NCBI GenBank assembly: GCA_028715905.1
Contig: JAQUQV010000009.1
Coordinates: 1-52,617 of the forward strand
Length of the DNA stretch: 52,617 bases
Source: Kiritimatiellia bacterium
GTDB taxonomy: Bacteria > Verrucomicrobiota > Kiritimatiellia > JAAZAB01
Direction: 5' to 3'
In this document: one piece after another, positions 24,116 to 33,257 of the stretch
Numbering within the stretch: the first letter of the stretch is position 1
Layout of the letters: every line of letters begins with the position of its first letter
The notes under the pieces: generated by a model
What the model was told of the DNA's origin: nothing
Seen by the model: only the letters and a program-made list of their open reading frames with translations
Database searches by the model: none
Program-made: the position numbers and the translations under genes

Positions 24116-24793
24116 ATGAAGAAAACAATTCCGGAAGTGCGTATAATGCCGTCCCTGCTTGCGGGCGATTTCGGCAACCTGGAGTCCTCCGCCAAAAAAG
24201 CCGAGGCCGCCGGCGGGGACGCTTTGCACCTTGACATCATGGACGGCGTTTTTGTGCCGAACATCAGTTTCGGGCCGGACGTCGTCCGCATGGCGCGGCG
24301 GGTTGTCAAAATGCATTTACACGTGCACCTGATGATGATCCGGCCTGATTTGTATGCGGAAACTTTCGTGAAAGCCGGCGCGGGCACGCTTTTGATCCAG
24401 GTGGAATCGGACTGCGATGTTTCCGGAACGCTTCGGCATATCCGCCGGCTCGGCGCCCGGCCGGGAATTGTGCTGAATCCGGAGACGCCGCATGAGGTGG
24501 TTCTCCCGCACCTCGGCGAGGCCGATGGAATTCTTTGCATGAGCGTTCATCCCGGGTTTGGCGGCCAGAGTTTTCTGCCGGAGGTTCTGCCGAAAATACG
24601 CGCATTGCGCGCGGCCGCCGGCGCGAAGGATATTGCCGTGGATGGCGGCATTGACCTGGAAACCGTGGCGCTGGTTGCCGGCGCCGGCGCCAACGCCATT
24701 ATTGCGGGAAGTTCGCTTTTCAGGGCAAAGGACATGGCCGCTGATCTGCGGAAAATGAGGGCAAAAGCCGAAGAAGCGCGGGAAAAGAAATAA
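24116..24793 (+). CDS. rpe: Ribulose-phosphate 3-epimerase
   Basis: Interconverts ribulose-5-phosphate and xylulose-5-phosphate in the pentose phosphate pathway. 225 residues, TIM barrel. Metal and catalytic residues appear in MPSLLAGDFGNL, HLDIMDGVFVPNISFGPDVV, HLHVHLMMIRPD, MSVHPGFGGQSF and DIAVDGGIDLET; the phosphate loop is AIIAGSSLFRA. lepA starts 49 bp downstream on the same strand, so they may be co-transcribed. Confidence 0.97.
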   Translation: MKKTIPEVRIMPSLLAGDFGNLESSAKKAEAAGGDALHLDIMDGVFVPNISFGPDVVRMARRVVKMHLHVHLMMIRPDLYAETFVKAGAGTLLIQVESDCDVSGTLRHIRRLGARPGIVLNPETPHEVVLPHLGEADGILCMSVHPGFGGQSFLPEVLPKIRALRAAAGAKDIAVDGGIDLETVALVAGAGANAIIAGSSLFRAKDMAADLRKMRAKAEEAREKK

Positions 24794-24842
24794 CTTTGTT
24801 TTGCCTCCGCGGCCTCTGCGTCTCGGCGGTCAAAGGCGTCAC

Positions 24843-26651
24843 ATGGATAATTATTTATCGTTGATCCGCAATTTCTGCATCATTGCCCACATTGACCACG
24901 GCAAGTCAACCCTGGCCGACCGCATGCTGGAACTGACCCGCACGGTTGAAGCGCGCGATTTCCGCGACCAGATGCTGGACAGCATGGATTTGGAGCGGGA
25001 ACGCGGTATAACCATAAAATCCCATCCCGTTACCATGCGTTTCCAATCCTCCGGCGGAAACAATTATGAGTTTAATCTGCTGGATACTCCCGGCCACGTT
25101 GATTTTACCTACGAGGTTTCACGCAGCATGGCAGCCTGCGAAGGGGCCATTTTGCTGGTGGATGCCGCCCAGGGCGTTGAGGCCCAGACCGTGGCCAACG
25201 CATTCCTGGCGATGGAACACAACCTCAAAATTATTCCGGTGCTGAATAAAATTGACTTGCCGACCGCCGACATCGCCGAAGTGTCCGGGCAAATTGAGGA
25301 GGTGCTGGGCATAAGCATCGCGGAGGGGGTGATGGTCAGCGCCAAAACCGGCGCGGGCGTGCGGGAGATGATGGAGCTGATTGTCGGAAAGATGCCGCCG
25401 CCTTCGGCAGAGGCCGGGGCGGGCCGCACCAGGGCGCTTATCTTTGATTCGGTCTACGACGCCTACCGCGGCGTCGTGCCGTATGTGCGCGTCTTTGAGG
25501 GAGAGATCAAGGCTGGCGAGCGGGTCTTTATGATGGGCACGGGGCTTGCCTCGGAAATCAAGGAGGTCGGAATTTTTACCCCGAAAATGATGCCGGTGAA
25601 AACGCTGCGCGCCGGCCAGGTGGGTTACATTGTCGGCACCATCAAATCCCCGCGTGATATAAAAGTCGGGGACACCGTCACCGCCGCCGTCCGCCCGGCG
25701 CAAATCCCCCTGCCGGGATTCAAGAACGTCCAGCCGATGGTTTTCAGCGGCGTGTACCCGGTTAATACGGCCGATTATGAAAAACTTAAATCAAGCCTGG
25801 ACCGGCTCGCGCTTAACGACAGCTCCTTTACCTGCCAGAACGAGTCGTCGGTTGCCCTCGGGTTCGGTTTCCGTTGCGGGTTCCTCGGCCTCCTTCACCT
25901 TGAAGTTGTCCAGGAACGGCTGCGGAGAGAATACGATCTTGACATTATCAGCACTTATCCGGCGGTGGTTTACAATGTGATCCTGAAAGACGGCGCCGTG
26001 CGCACAATTGACAATCCCACCAATCTGCCTGATCCGACCCGCATTGAACGGATTGAGGAGCCGATGGTGAAGGCTTTCATCATCTGCCGCAACGAGCAGA
26101 TAAGCGACTTGATGAAACTTATCATGGACCGCCGCGGCGTCCTGGACAAAACGGATTCGCTGGATACAAAACGCGTCATGCTGACATGCACGCTGCCCTT
26201 AAATGAAATCCTGGTTGACTTTTATGATTACCTCAAGAGCCTGAGCCATGGATACGCGTCCATGGATTACGAACACAGCGGCTATGCGGCGAGCGACCTG
26301 GTCAAGGTTGACATTTTATTGAACGGCGAGCCGGTGGACGCTTTTTCTTCCCTGATGCACCGCTCCAAGGCCGAAGGGCGGGGGCGGCAGATGTGCGCGG
26401 CCTTGAAAGAGGTCATCCCGCCGCATCTTTTCGCCATTCCGGTTCAGGCGGCCATCGGCAAGACGGTCATTGCCCGCGAAACTATCCGGGCCCTTCGCAA
26501 GGATGTGACCGCCAAGTGTTACGGCGGGGATATTACCCGGAAAAGGAAACTGCTGGAACGCCAGAAGGAAGGAAAAAAACGGATGAAGCAGGTGGGGCGG
26601 GTCAATGTTCCCCAGGAAGCTTTCATCAGAATATTAAAATCAAATGCCTGA
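24843..26651 (+). CDS. lepA: Elongation factor 4 (LepA)
   Basis: Ribosome-associated GTPase that can back-translocate stalled ribosomes. 602 residues, the usual length. G1 AHIDHGKSTL, G2/switch RGITIKSHPVTM, G3 DTPGHVDF, G4 NKIDLPTAD, G5 SAKTGAGV. Domains II, III, V-like and the LepA-specific C-terminal domain follow (AKCYGGDITRKRKLLERQKE, GKKRMKQVG). The start at 24843 (MDNYLSLIRNF) fits the family; the frame is open to a TTG at 24801. lepB follows 15 bp after the stop, an arrangement found in many bacteria. Confidence 0.97.
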   Translation: MDNYLSLIRNFCIIAHIDHGKSTLADRMLELTRTVEARDFRDQMLDSMDLERERGITIKSHPVTMRFQSSGGNNYEFNLLDTPGHVDFTYEVSRSMAACEGAILLVDAAQGVEAQTVANAFLAMEHNLKIIPVLNKIDLPTADIAEVSGQIEEVLGISIAEGVMVSAKTGAGVREMMELIVGKMPPPSAEAGAGRTRALIFDSVYDAYRGVVPYVRVFEGEIKAGERVFMMGTGLASEIKEVGIFTPKMMPVKTLRAGQVGYIVGTIKSPRDIKVGDTVTAAVRPAQIPLPGFKNVQPMVFSGVYPVNTADYEKLKSSLDRLALNDSSFTCQNESSVALGFGFRCGFLGLLHLEVVQERLRREYDLDIISTYPAVVYNVILKDGAVRTIDNPTNLPDPTRIERIEEPMVKAFIICRNEQISDLMKLIMDRRGVLDKTDSLDTKRVMLTCTLPLNEILVDFYDYLKSLSHGYASMDYEHSGYAASDLVKVDILLNGEPVDAFSSLMHRSKAEGRGRQMCAALKEVIPPHLFAIPVQAAIGKTVIARETIRALRKDVTAKCYGGDITRKRKLLERQKEGKKRMKQVGRVNVPQEAFIRILKSNA

Positions 26652-26666
26652 ACGGAGAAAGTATTC

Positions 26667-27743
26667 ATGCAGGTAAAATCATTTTTAACGCGGCGAAGAA
26701 TCCGGAGACAGGCCGTCCATCTCTTGAGAAGCGCCCGGCACATCTGGCGCCTGCGCGAAGATGTCGCTGTGCCGGCCGATTTGCAGCGCATGGAGGCATC
26801 AATGCGGGACCTTTCCGGGCGGTTGAAGGAAAAAGACTGGCCGGGGGCGGAACGGGCCTTTCCCGTGCTGGCGGAGGCCATCCGGAAGCTCAATCCGCCC
26901 CGTCCGTACGCGGTCCTGCGTGAAAACATTGAAGTGCTGGTGGTGGCCCTGGCCGTGGCCATGGCTTTTCGCACTTATTTCGTCCAGCCTTTTAAAATAC
27001 CCACTTCTTCCATGTTTCCCACGCTTTCCGGCATTCATTATGTTGGAAAGGAAGGCAAGGGGGTTTTTGATTATTTCCCTTTCAATATCGTTAAGTGGAT
27101 TGTCTTCGGTGAAAAATATGTTGAAATTAAAGCACGCGTGTCGGGGACGGTTGCCGTGGGGCAGACCCGGGAAGGCCCGCTGATCAGCGTGGGCGGCATT
27201 CTTCATCCGCTTTTCCCGAACATGATTTTGCGCGTTTCGCACGGCGAAACCGTTATCCGCGGACAAATCCTGGCCACGGGCGCCAAGACCGCCGGCGACC
27301 ATATATTCGTCAACAAGATCAAGTGGAACTTTGTCAGCCCGGAACGCGGCGAAATCATGGTGTTTAAAACCGATGGCATCCGCCATCCTCAGATCAAGCC
27401 GAATGAACATTACGTCAAGCGCATGGTCGGCATGCCGGACGAAACCATCGGCATCGCAACGCCGTTTTTTTATGTCAACGGCCGTCGGATGGCCGGGATA
27501 GATGTCATGGACAGAATTCAGTCTTGCGCGGACGGTTATAACGGCTATATTCAGTCCGGTGATTTTATGACCGGCGGCGTCCATTCCGTGAAGCTGGGGG
27601 AGGGGCAGTATTTTGCCTGCGGCGACAACCAGCGCAATAGTCTTGACAGCCGCTACTGGGGCCCGGTTCCGCGCGAGAACCTGGTGGGTCCGTCTTTTTT
27701 TGTCTATTGGCCGCTGTCCGCCCGATGGGGGCCGGCACGGTAA
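26667..27743 (+). CDS. lepB: Signal peptidase I
   Basis: Membrane serine protease that removes signal peptides from exported proteins. 358 residues. A 90-residue charged N-terminal region precedes the membrane anchor IEVLVVALAVAMAFRTYFV. The catalytic Ser is in FKIPTSSMFPTL (box B), and the general base Lys in DHIFVNKIKWNFVSPERGE (box D). Box E reads GDNQRNSLDSRYWGPV. A long insert lies between boxes B and D (residues about 120-215, containing SGTVAVGQTREG), as in several PVC and Bacteroidota enzymes. It is in operon with lepA. Confidence 0.95.
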   Translation: MQVKSFLTRRRIRRQAVHLLRSARHIWRLREDVAVPADLQRMEASMRDLSGRLKEKDWPGAERAFPVLAEAIRKLNPPRPYAVLRENIEVLVVALAVAMAFRTYFVQPFKIPTSSMFPTLSGIHYVGKEGKGVFDYFPFNIVKWIVFGEKYVEIKARVSGTVAVGQTREGPLISVGGILHPLFPNMILRVSHGETVIRGQILATGAKTAGDHIFVNKIKWNFVSPERGEIMVFKTDGIRHPQIKPNEHYVKRMVGMPDETIGIATPFFYVNGRRMAGIDVMDRIQSCADGYNGYIQSGDFMTGGVHSVKLGEGQYFACGDNQRNSLDSRYWGPVPRENLVGPSFFVYWPLSARWGPAR

Positions 27744-27781
27744 GCGAGAAGACAAAGAGCAGAAGTCAGGGTTCGGCGGCC

Positions 27782-27869
27782 AGAAACTTTGAACGTTCAA
27801 CGTCCGAATGTGCGGTCAGGAGTTCAATGTTGTCCGCCCTGGCGGAAAAGTTGAAGGTTGAAAGTTTCT
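27782..27869. repeat. Imperfect 20-bp inverted repeat, long stem-loop
   Basis: AGAAACTTTGAACGTTCAAC (27782-27801) is reverse-complementary to 27850-27869 with two mismatches; the loop is 48 bases and includes a second CCGCC-type pairing. It lies between lepB and the outer-membrane protein gene. It may act as a terminator-like or leader structure; no T-run is present. Confidence 0.7.
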
Positions 27870-27902
27870 ACAGTCTCGGCGTTTCCATGGGACGTCAATG
27901 CA

Positions 27903-28661
27903 ATGAAATCATTATTTAGAGTATCATTCCTGATTGCCATTGTTGCGGTATTGGCCGGCCCGGCCCATGCCGCTTCGCTCTCCGGCGCCGGAACGCGCGA
28001 GACCCTGATTACGCAGGAATATCTCGGATTCCTCACCATCGGCGCCGATTACCAGCAGCAGGAGCGCGATATCAGCATCGCCTCGCAGGGCGAACTGCGG
28101 CTGAAATCGCAGACGTTTGACGGTTATATCGGCGTTGATCCCTGCCAATGGATGGTGATTTTTGCGACCTTCGGCGGCACGGCCGCAAAAACCACCGTGG
28201 AAGAAACCTATAATGATTCCAAATTCAAATGGTCGGCCGGCTTTGACGTCAGCTGGTGGCGTTATTCTCTCAAAAATCCCGCTTTTATGGCAGGCGATTT
28301 AAGTCTTAAAACGCATGCCGAGTTTGCCGCTTACCGCTCGGGTTCCGGCGCTGAAAAAATCAATTGGAACGAGATATTTGCCGCCCTCCTTGTCAATTAC
28401 GAAGTGTTTGTTTTAAATAAGGGCGATATGGCAAAATACCCATATAGCCTTGCGCTTTATGCCGGCCCGGCCTTGTCATGGCTGGAAGGGGATTGTTATG
28501 CCGGGGGGGACGCCGGCCGGAAAACCGATTTTCACGAGGCTAACCTGGCCGGGATCATTGCCGGCGCCGAAATTTTCGCGGCCCCTAATGTTTCATTCGG
28601 CGGCGCGTTTCAATATTACGACGCCATGACGTTTAATCTTGGAGTGCGCTACCATTTTTAA
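27903..28661 (+). CDS. Putative outer-membrane beta-barrel protein
   Basis: 252 residues. A signal peptide (MKSLFRVSFLIAIVAVLAGP, cut after AHA) precedes a domain of alternating polar and aromatic beta strands, such as LTIGADYQQQERDIS, GYIGVDPCQWMVIFATFGG, KWSAGFDVSWWRYSL and GGAFQYYDAMTF, and the last residues VRYHF end in the aromatic C-terminal signature of outer-membrane barrels. The sequence suggests eight to ten strands. I do not recognise the family and cannot assign a cargo. The start at 27903 gives the signal peptide; the frame is open 15 codons further up. Confidence 0.8.
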   Translation: MKSLFRVSFLIAIVAVLAGPAHAASLSGAGTRETLITQEYLGFLTIGADYQQQERDISIASQGELRLKSQTFDGYIGVDPCQWMVIFATFGGTAAKTTVEETYNDSKFKWSAGFDVSWWRYSLKNPAFMAGDLSLKTHAEFAAYRSGSGAEKINWNEIFAALLVNYEVFVLNKGDMAKYPYSLALYAGPALSWLEGDCYAGGDAGRKTDFHEANLAGIIAGAEIFAAPNVSFGGAFQYYDAMTFNLGVRYHF

Positions 28662-28692
28662 GCCTTCCGAGTCCGGCGATTGAAGCCGCGGC

Positions 28693-29835
28693 TTAATTTT
28701 GGCGCAGGGAAGATTCGCCGAACAGGTTCAAAAATTCCGGCAGCAGAAAATCCCTCTGCCAGTTTCGAATGCGTCCGGCGATATACGGCGGCGCGGGCCG
28801 GCCGGGGTTGCGCGCAAACCATACCATCACTTCCGCGTCAAATAGGAGATGTTGTTCAAGGTTAAGGGCCGTGGCTTTTTCCAGCCGCCAGCGGCGCATG
28901 TCTTTCAGCCTTTTTTCCCAGTTCTGCGCCGCCGGGGGCAGGCTGTGCCGGCTTTTCCGCGCCGGATGAATTTCTTCGGGCGCGTTCAGTCCGGCCTGAA
29001 TGGCCTGCATCAGGCCGTCCCGGCCATGTTTTCGGTAAAGCGCGGGATGAAGTCCGCGAAATGATTTTATTTTTTCGCCGTCTTTCGGCGGCCGCCGGGC
29101 GAGTTCAATTAAGAGCGCGTCGCGGATTACGAATTGCGGTGGCAGGTCAAAGCGGCGGGCCGCGCTTTCCCGAAAATCAACAAGCGCTTTCAAAACGGAC
29201 AGCGAGCGCGGGGAAAGGGCGGCGGAATGCTTTATGCGGCAGTGCGCGCTCACGGGATAAGCAGAGGCCAGCGTTTTCTCGGCGCGTCCAAATTCTTCCT
29301 TGGCCCATTCCAGCCGGCCGGCCAGCCGGACCGTAAGGATTTCCTGAAGCGCGTGCAGCATATTCACGTCCCGCGCGGCGTAATCAAGGGCGGGCCTGGA
29401 GAGAGGCCGTTTCAGCCAGTCCTGTTTCTGGTAGCGCTTGTCAATTTTCATGCCGAACAATTCGTTGAGCAGATTGGCCAGGCCGGGCTGTTTGAAGCCG
29501 CAGAACATGGCGGCAATCTGGGTGTCAAAGGTTTTGCCCAGAATCCAGCCGTAAAGCTGGAAACAAGTTCGCCGGTCAAAATCGGCGTTGTGCATGATCA
29601 GTTCGTGGCGGGAGCCGGCCAGCAGGGCGCCGAGCGGTTTCAAGTCGTGAAGCGCGAGCGGGTCAATGATAAAGACGTCGTTTCCCGGGGTGGCAATCTG
29701 GATTAAAGCCAGGTGCAGGCCGTAATGATGGAAATTGTTTTCCATTTCCATGTCAACGGCCAGCGGGTTCATATCCCTGATTTGCGCCAGCGCCGAATCC
29801 AGGCCGCTTTGATCGCTGATCAATTGGTAATTCAT
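28693..29835 (-). CDS. rnd: Ribonuclease D
   Basis: 3'-5' exoribonuclease that trims tRNA and other stable RNA ends. 380 residues. DEDD exonuclease residues appear in LAVDMEMENN (ExoI; DxE), IMHNADFDRRT (ExoII) and DYAARDVNMLHAL (ExoIII, DEDDy-type context with Tyr). An HRDC domain follows (SLSVLKALVDFRESAARRFD). The start at 29835 (MNYQLISDQSG) is taken as natural; the frame is open to 29955 but those codons are Arg-rich and without a ribosome site. It converges on the outer-membrane gene. Confidence 0.92.
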   Translation of the reverse strand: MNYQLISDQSGLDSALAQIRDMNPLAVDMEMENNFHHYGLHLALIQIATPGNDVFIIDPLALHDLKPLGALLAGSRHELIMHNADFDRRTCFQLYGWILGKTFDTQIAAMFCGFKQPGLANLLNELFGMKIDKRYQKQDWLKRPLSRPALDYAARDVNMLHALQEILTVRLAGRLEWAKEEFGRAEKTLASAYPVSAHCRIKHSAALSPRSLSVLKALVDFRESAARRFDLPPQFVIRDALLIELARRPPKDGEKIKSFRGLHPALYRKHGRDGLMQAIQAGLNAPEEIHPARKSRHSLPPAAQNWEKRLKDMRRWRLEKATALNLEQHLLFDAEVMVWFARNPGRPAPPYIAGRIRNWQRDFLLPEFLNLFGESSLRQN

Positions 29836-30040
29836 TTTTAAAGCCGGATTGCGTCCGCGGCCATGAACGGTTTTTGCCGGTTTTTTTGTTGTTTCCTGCA
29901 AGGCCGGAAGTTTAAGGCAATGGCGCATTATGCCCGATCGGGCGCGTCCCTGCAAGCGCGGAAGATTGCCGCGCCCGTTGCGTCAGGGTTTATTTAATAA
30001 TTGCAACCGGCGGAGCTTTCGGTTAACTTTTTCGGAATAA

Positions 30041-30937
30041 ATGAGCACGATCGACCTCCATCTTCATTCCACATTTTCCGACGGAAGTTTTTCGCCGGAA
30101 CAGCTGGTGCGCGCCGCAAAGAAAGCCGGTCTGGCGGCGATTGCCCTGACCGATCATGACAGCGTCAGCGGCGTGCCCTTGTTCCTGGAAGCCTGCCGGC
30201 GTGAAAACATCCGCGGCGTGCCGGGCGTTGAAATCAGCGTGGATTATCCGCGCGGCACCATGCATATTCTCGGCTATTTTATTGACTGTAATTCCCGCGA
30301 ATTAAACAACCATATTGAGAAATTGAAGGCCGGGCGCGCGGCGCGCAATGAAAGAATCATGAAAAAACTCAATAACCTCGGCATTCCGTTGACGCTTTCC
30401 GAGGTGGCGTCTTTTGCCGGCGAGGGCAATGTCGGCCGCCTGCATTTTGCGCAGGCCCTCGTGGCGCGCGGATATGTCAAAAGCAATCAGGAGGCTTTTG
30501 ATCGTTACCTGGGCAAGGGTCGGTCGGGCTATGTTGAGCGCCGGCGGCTGATGCCCCGGGGCGGCGTGGAAATGATTGTCAAGGCCGGCGGCTTGGCGGT
30601 TCTGGCGCATCCCTTTACCCTGGAACTTAATCCGGAAGCCCTTACAAAACTCGTGGCCGAACTCGCGGCGGACGGATTGCAGGGCATTGAAGTCTATTAT
30701 CCCCAGCATAACCCCAACCTGCTCAAAAGATACCTGGCGCTGGCGCAAAGGTTCAATCTGGTCGCCACGGGCGGAACCGATTTCCATGGCCGGGCCATGC
30801 CGGATATAAAAATCGGACGCGGCTTCGGGACGCTCAACGTGCCCGCCGGCGTCTTGGACCGGCTTGAAGAGCGCCGCGCGGGAAAAAAAACGGCCGCCCC
30901 GGCGGCGCCGGCTGGCGGGAACCGGGATGCGGAATGA
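30041..30937 (+). CDS. PHP-domain phosphoesterase (YciV/TrpH type)
   Basis: 298-residue metal-dependent hydrolase of the polymerase-and-histidinol-phosphatase superfamily. Metal ligands are visible in IDLHLHSTFSDGSFSP, ALTDHDSVSG, GVEISVDYPRGTMHILGY, LAHPFTLELNP, EVYYPQHN and GGTDFHGRAMPD. E. coli YciV acts as a 3',5'-nucleotide phosphatase and 5'-3' exonuclease (RNase AM); a similar role is likely but not shown. Its stop overlaps the hemW start (ATGA), so the two genes are translationally coupled. Confidence 0.93.
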   Translation: MSTIDLHLHSTFSDGSFSPEQLVRAAKKAGLAAIALTDHDSVSGVPLFLEACRRENIRGVPGVEISVDYPRGTMHILGYFIDCNSRELNNHIEKLKAGRAARNERIMKKLNNLGIPLTLSEVASFAGEGNVGRLHFAQALVARGYVKSNQEAFDRYLGKGRSGYVERRRLMPRGGVEMIVKAGGLAVLAHPFTLELNPEALTKLVAELAADGLQGIEVYYPQHNPNLLKRYLALAQRFNLVATGGTDFHGRAMPDIKIGRGFGTLNVPAGVLDRLEERRAGKKTAAPAAPAGGNRDAE

Positions 30938-32079
30938 ACCCCCGGCCTGATTCCCGCCGCCGCGGACTTTATATTCATGCGCCCTTCTGCGACGGCAAAT
31001 GCTTTTATTGCGCTTTTTATTCGCGGCCTTATGAAAGCACATTGGCGCGCCGCTATCTCTCCGCGCTGGAAACGGAATTGAAACAGCGTCCGCCCCTGGT
31101 CGTGGAAACAGTTTATTTCGGCGGCGGCACGCCGACCGTATTTTCATCTTCGGAGCTGCGCGAACTGTGCCGGATAGTGGCGCGGAATGTTTCCCTGACC
31201 GGCCTGAAAGAATGGACCGTTGAGGCCAATCCGGGTTCGCTCACGCCCGGCAAGCTGGACGTGCTGGCCGCGGCCGGCGTCAACCGCATCAGTCTCGGCG
31301 CGCAGTCGTTTGACGATGCGGCGCTGAAATGGCTCGGCCGCCGCCACACTGCGGCCGATATTTACAAGGCCGTGCGGATGGTTAAGTCGGCGGGGTTTGA
31401 CAATTTCGGGATGGATATCATCGCCTGTATCCCGGGTTTTCCCCCGGACACTTGGCGCCAAACAATCTCCGCTGTTGTTGCGCTCGGGCCGAAGCATATT
31501 TCGGTTTACGCCCTCACCGTGGAGGAAGGCGCGCGGCTGGCCGCCGGTGCGCCGTCAAAAAAGCGCGCTTTCAGGCTTCTCTCCGAGGATGAGGAGCTTG
31601 CGGATCTTTATCTTGCCGAAAAAATCCTGGCGGACGCGGGGTATGAACATTATGAAATTTCAAACTACGCCCGGCCGGGTTTTGAATGCCGGCATAACGT
31701 TGCCTGCTGGCGAGGAGGGGAGTATATCGGAATTGGCCCCGCAGCCGCCTCGCATGCCGGATTAAAACGCTGGACAAACCGGGCGGATCTTGGAAAATAT
31801 CTTGCGTCCCTTGAACGCGGCGAAAAACCGCCGCGTTCCGTTGATGCGTGCGGCGAAAAAACCAGGCGGATTGAGAAAGTTGTTTTTGGCCTGCGTTTGA
31901 GCGCGGGCGTCAGCGCGGAAACGGCGGCCGGCTGCGAAAAACCGCTGCGCGCTTTGCGCGCGCAGGGACTGGTTGCATGCGCAAACGGCTGCTGGCGGCT
32001 GACGGAGCGCGGAAAATACCTGGCGGATTACGTCGGGATTGAAATCATGACCTGGGCGGACCGGCCCGGCGGGGGATAG
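30934..32079 (+). CDS. hemW: Radical SAM haem chaperone HemW-like
   Basis: 381 residues. The radical SAM cluster motif reads CDGKCFYCAF (CxxxCxxC), followed by YFGGGTPTVF, VEANPGSLTPGKLD, NRISLGAQSFDD and GMDIIACIPGFP. The C-terminal HemN-type domain contains HYEISNYARPGFECRHNVAC and GIGPAAASHAG. HemW proteins lack coproporphyrinogen oxidase activity and are thought to insert haem into respiratory enzymes. No haem genes are nearby. It overlaps the PHP gene by 4 bp and is followed by fmt after 1 bp. Confidence 0.9.
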   Translation: MNPRPDSRRRGLYIHAPFCDGKCFYCAFYSRPYESTLARRYLSALETELKQRPPLVVETVYFGGGTPTVFSSSELRELCRIVARNVSLTGLKEWTVEANPGSLTPGKLDVLAAAGVNRISLGAQSFDDAALKWLGRRHTAADIYKAVRMVKSAGFDNFGMDIIACIPGFPPDTWRQTISAVVALGPKHISVYALTVEEGARLAAGAPSKKRAFRLLSEDEELADLYLAEKILADAGYEHYEISNYARPGFECRHNVACWRGGEYIGIGPAAASHAGLKRWTNRADLGKYLASLERGEKPPRSVDACGEKTRRIEKVVFGLRLSAGVSAETAAGCEKPLRALRAQGLVACANGCWRLTERGKYLADYVGIEIMTWADRPGGG

Positions 32080-32080
32080 C

Positions 32081-33037
32081 ATGAGAATAATTTTTATGGG
32101 ATCGTCTGAATTCGCCTGCCCGGCGCTGGAATTGATCCTGAAAACCGGGCGCGATGAAGTTGTTGCGGTCGTCAGCCAGCCGGAGCGGCCGAGCGGCCGG
32201 CGCCGGCGGACTAAAAAATGCCCGGTTGATGAATTTGTCTCACGCGCATCCATCCGGACGCTGACGCCGGAAAATGTGAATGCGCCGGAAAGCATCGCGG
32301 CATTGCGGGCGCTTGCGCCGGAACTCATCGTGGTTGTGGCCTATGGCCAGATATTAAAGTCTTCCCTGCTCAAGCTCCCGCCGCAAGGCTGCGTCAATCT
32401 GCATGGTTCGCGGTTGCCACAATACCGGGGGGCGGCTCCGATTCAATGGGCCATTGCCCGCGGCGAACGGATGACCGGCGTAACGACCATGTTCATCAAT
32501 GAAAAAATGGACGGAGGCGACATTATTCTGCGGGCGGAGGAAAGGATTGCGCCGGATGACACCGCCCTTTCCCTTTCCCGCCGGCTGGCCGAAAAAGGCG
32601 CCGAGCTTCTGCTTGAATCGCTGGCGCAGATCCGGGACGGCCGCGCCCCGCGAATAAAACAGGACGAATCGGAAGTTTCCTATGCCCCGCGCCTGAAAAA
32701 AACCGACGGCCGGGTTGACTGGATTATGCCGGCCAAAGAGCTTTCCGACCGTATTCGGGGTTTTCAACCCTGGCCCTGTTGTTATTTTACACTGCAGGCG
32801 GAAACGGCGCGGCTTGCATCCGGCGCCGCAACCGTGAAGATTCTGCGCGCCCGGGTTGAGCCCGGCGGCGGAGCGGAACCCGGCGCGGTCCTTGAAACCT
32901 GCGGCGCCGGCCCGCTGATTCAGACCGGTTCCGGCGCTCTGCGCCTTCTTGAAGTCCAACCCGAGGGGCGGAAACCGATGGAAGGAAAAGCCTTTCTTTG
33001 CGGCGGAAAAATTTCGCGGGGGGAAATTTTAGCGTAA
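32081..33037 (+). CDS. fmt: Methionyl-tRNA formyltransferase
   Basis: Formylates initiator Met-tRNA using 10-formyl-THF. 318 residues, normal length. IIFMGSSEFACPALE at the start, the folate/catalytic region NLHGSRLPQYRGAAPIQWAI (Asn and His of the active site), VTTMFINEKMDGGDII (catalytic Asp), and a C-terminal OB-fold domain. The stop codon TAA belongs to the inserted 147-bp element at 33034-33180; the ancestral sequence also ended Ala-stop, so the protein is unchanged. 10-formyl-THF would come from the ligase at 48665. Confidence 0.97.
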   Translation: MRIIFMGSSEFACPALELILKTGRDEVVAVVSQPERPSGRRRRTKKCPVDEFVSRASIRTLTPENVNAPESIAALRALAPELIVVVAYGQILKSSLLKLPPQGCVNLHGSRLPQYRGAAPIQWAIARGERMTGVTTMFINEKMDGGDIILRAEERIAPDDTALSLSRRLAEKGAELLLESLAQIRDGRAPRIKQDESEVSYAPRLKKTDGRVDWIMPAKELSDRIRGFQPWPCCYFTLQAETARLASGAATVKILRARVEPGGGAEPGAVLETCGAGPLIQTGSGALRLLEVQPEGRKPMEGKAFLCGGKISRGEILA

Positions 33038-33180
33038 GGCCTCAGTTTTGAGGGGGAGAGAGAAACCGTAGGGGCTTCGCTTGCGAAGTCCTCTTCAATA
33101 AAGACGGGCGCGCGACAAGCGCGGCCCCTACGAAGACTGGCCAATTGAATTGCCATCCACCCACATAACTGAGGGGTTAC
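33034..33180. mobile_element. 147-bp IS66-type MITE, copy 1
   Basis: Starts GTAAGGCCTCAGTT and ends AACTGAGGGGTTAC, inverted ends of 14 bp with two mismatches. Flanks are ATTTTAGC (33026-33033) and ATTTTGGC (33181-33188), an 8-bp target duplication with one change. The GTAA tips and 8-bp duplication are hallmarks of the IS66 family. The interior contains nested inverted repeats (GTAGGGGC and GCCCCTAC) and no gene. It is identical base for base, in reverse orientation, to 52303-52449. Confidence 0.93.
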
Positions 33181-33257
33181 ATTTTGGCATAAAAAACGTT
33201 TGTATTTGTTCCGCCGGCGTAATAAAATATATTGCGTTGCCAATGAAGTTGTCCGCC

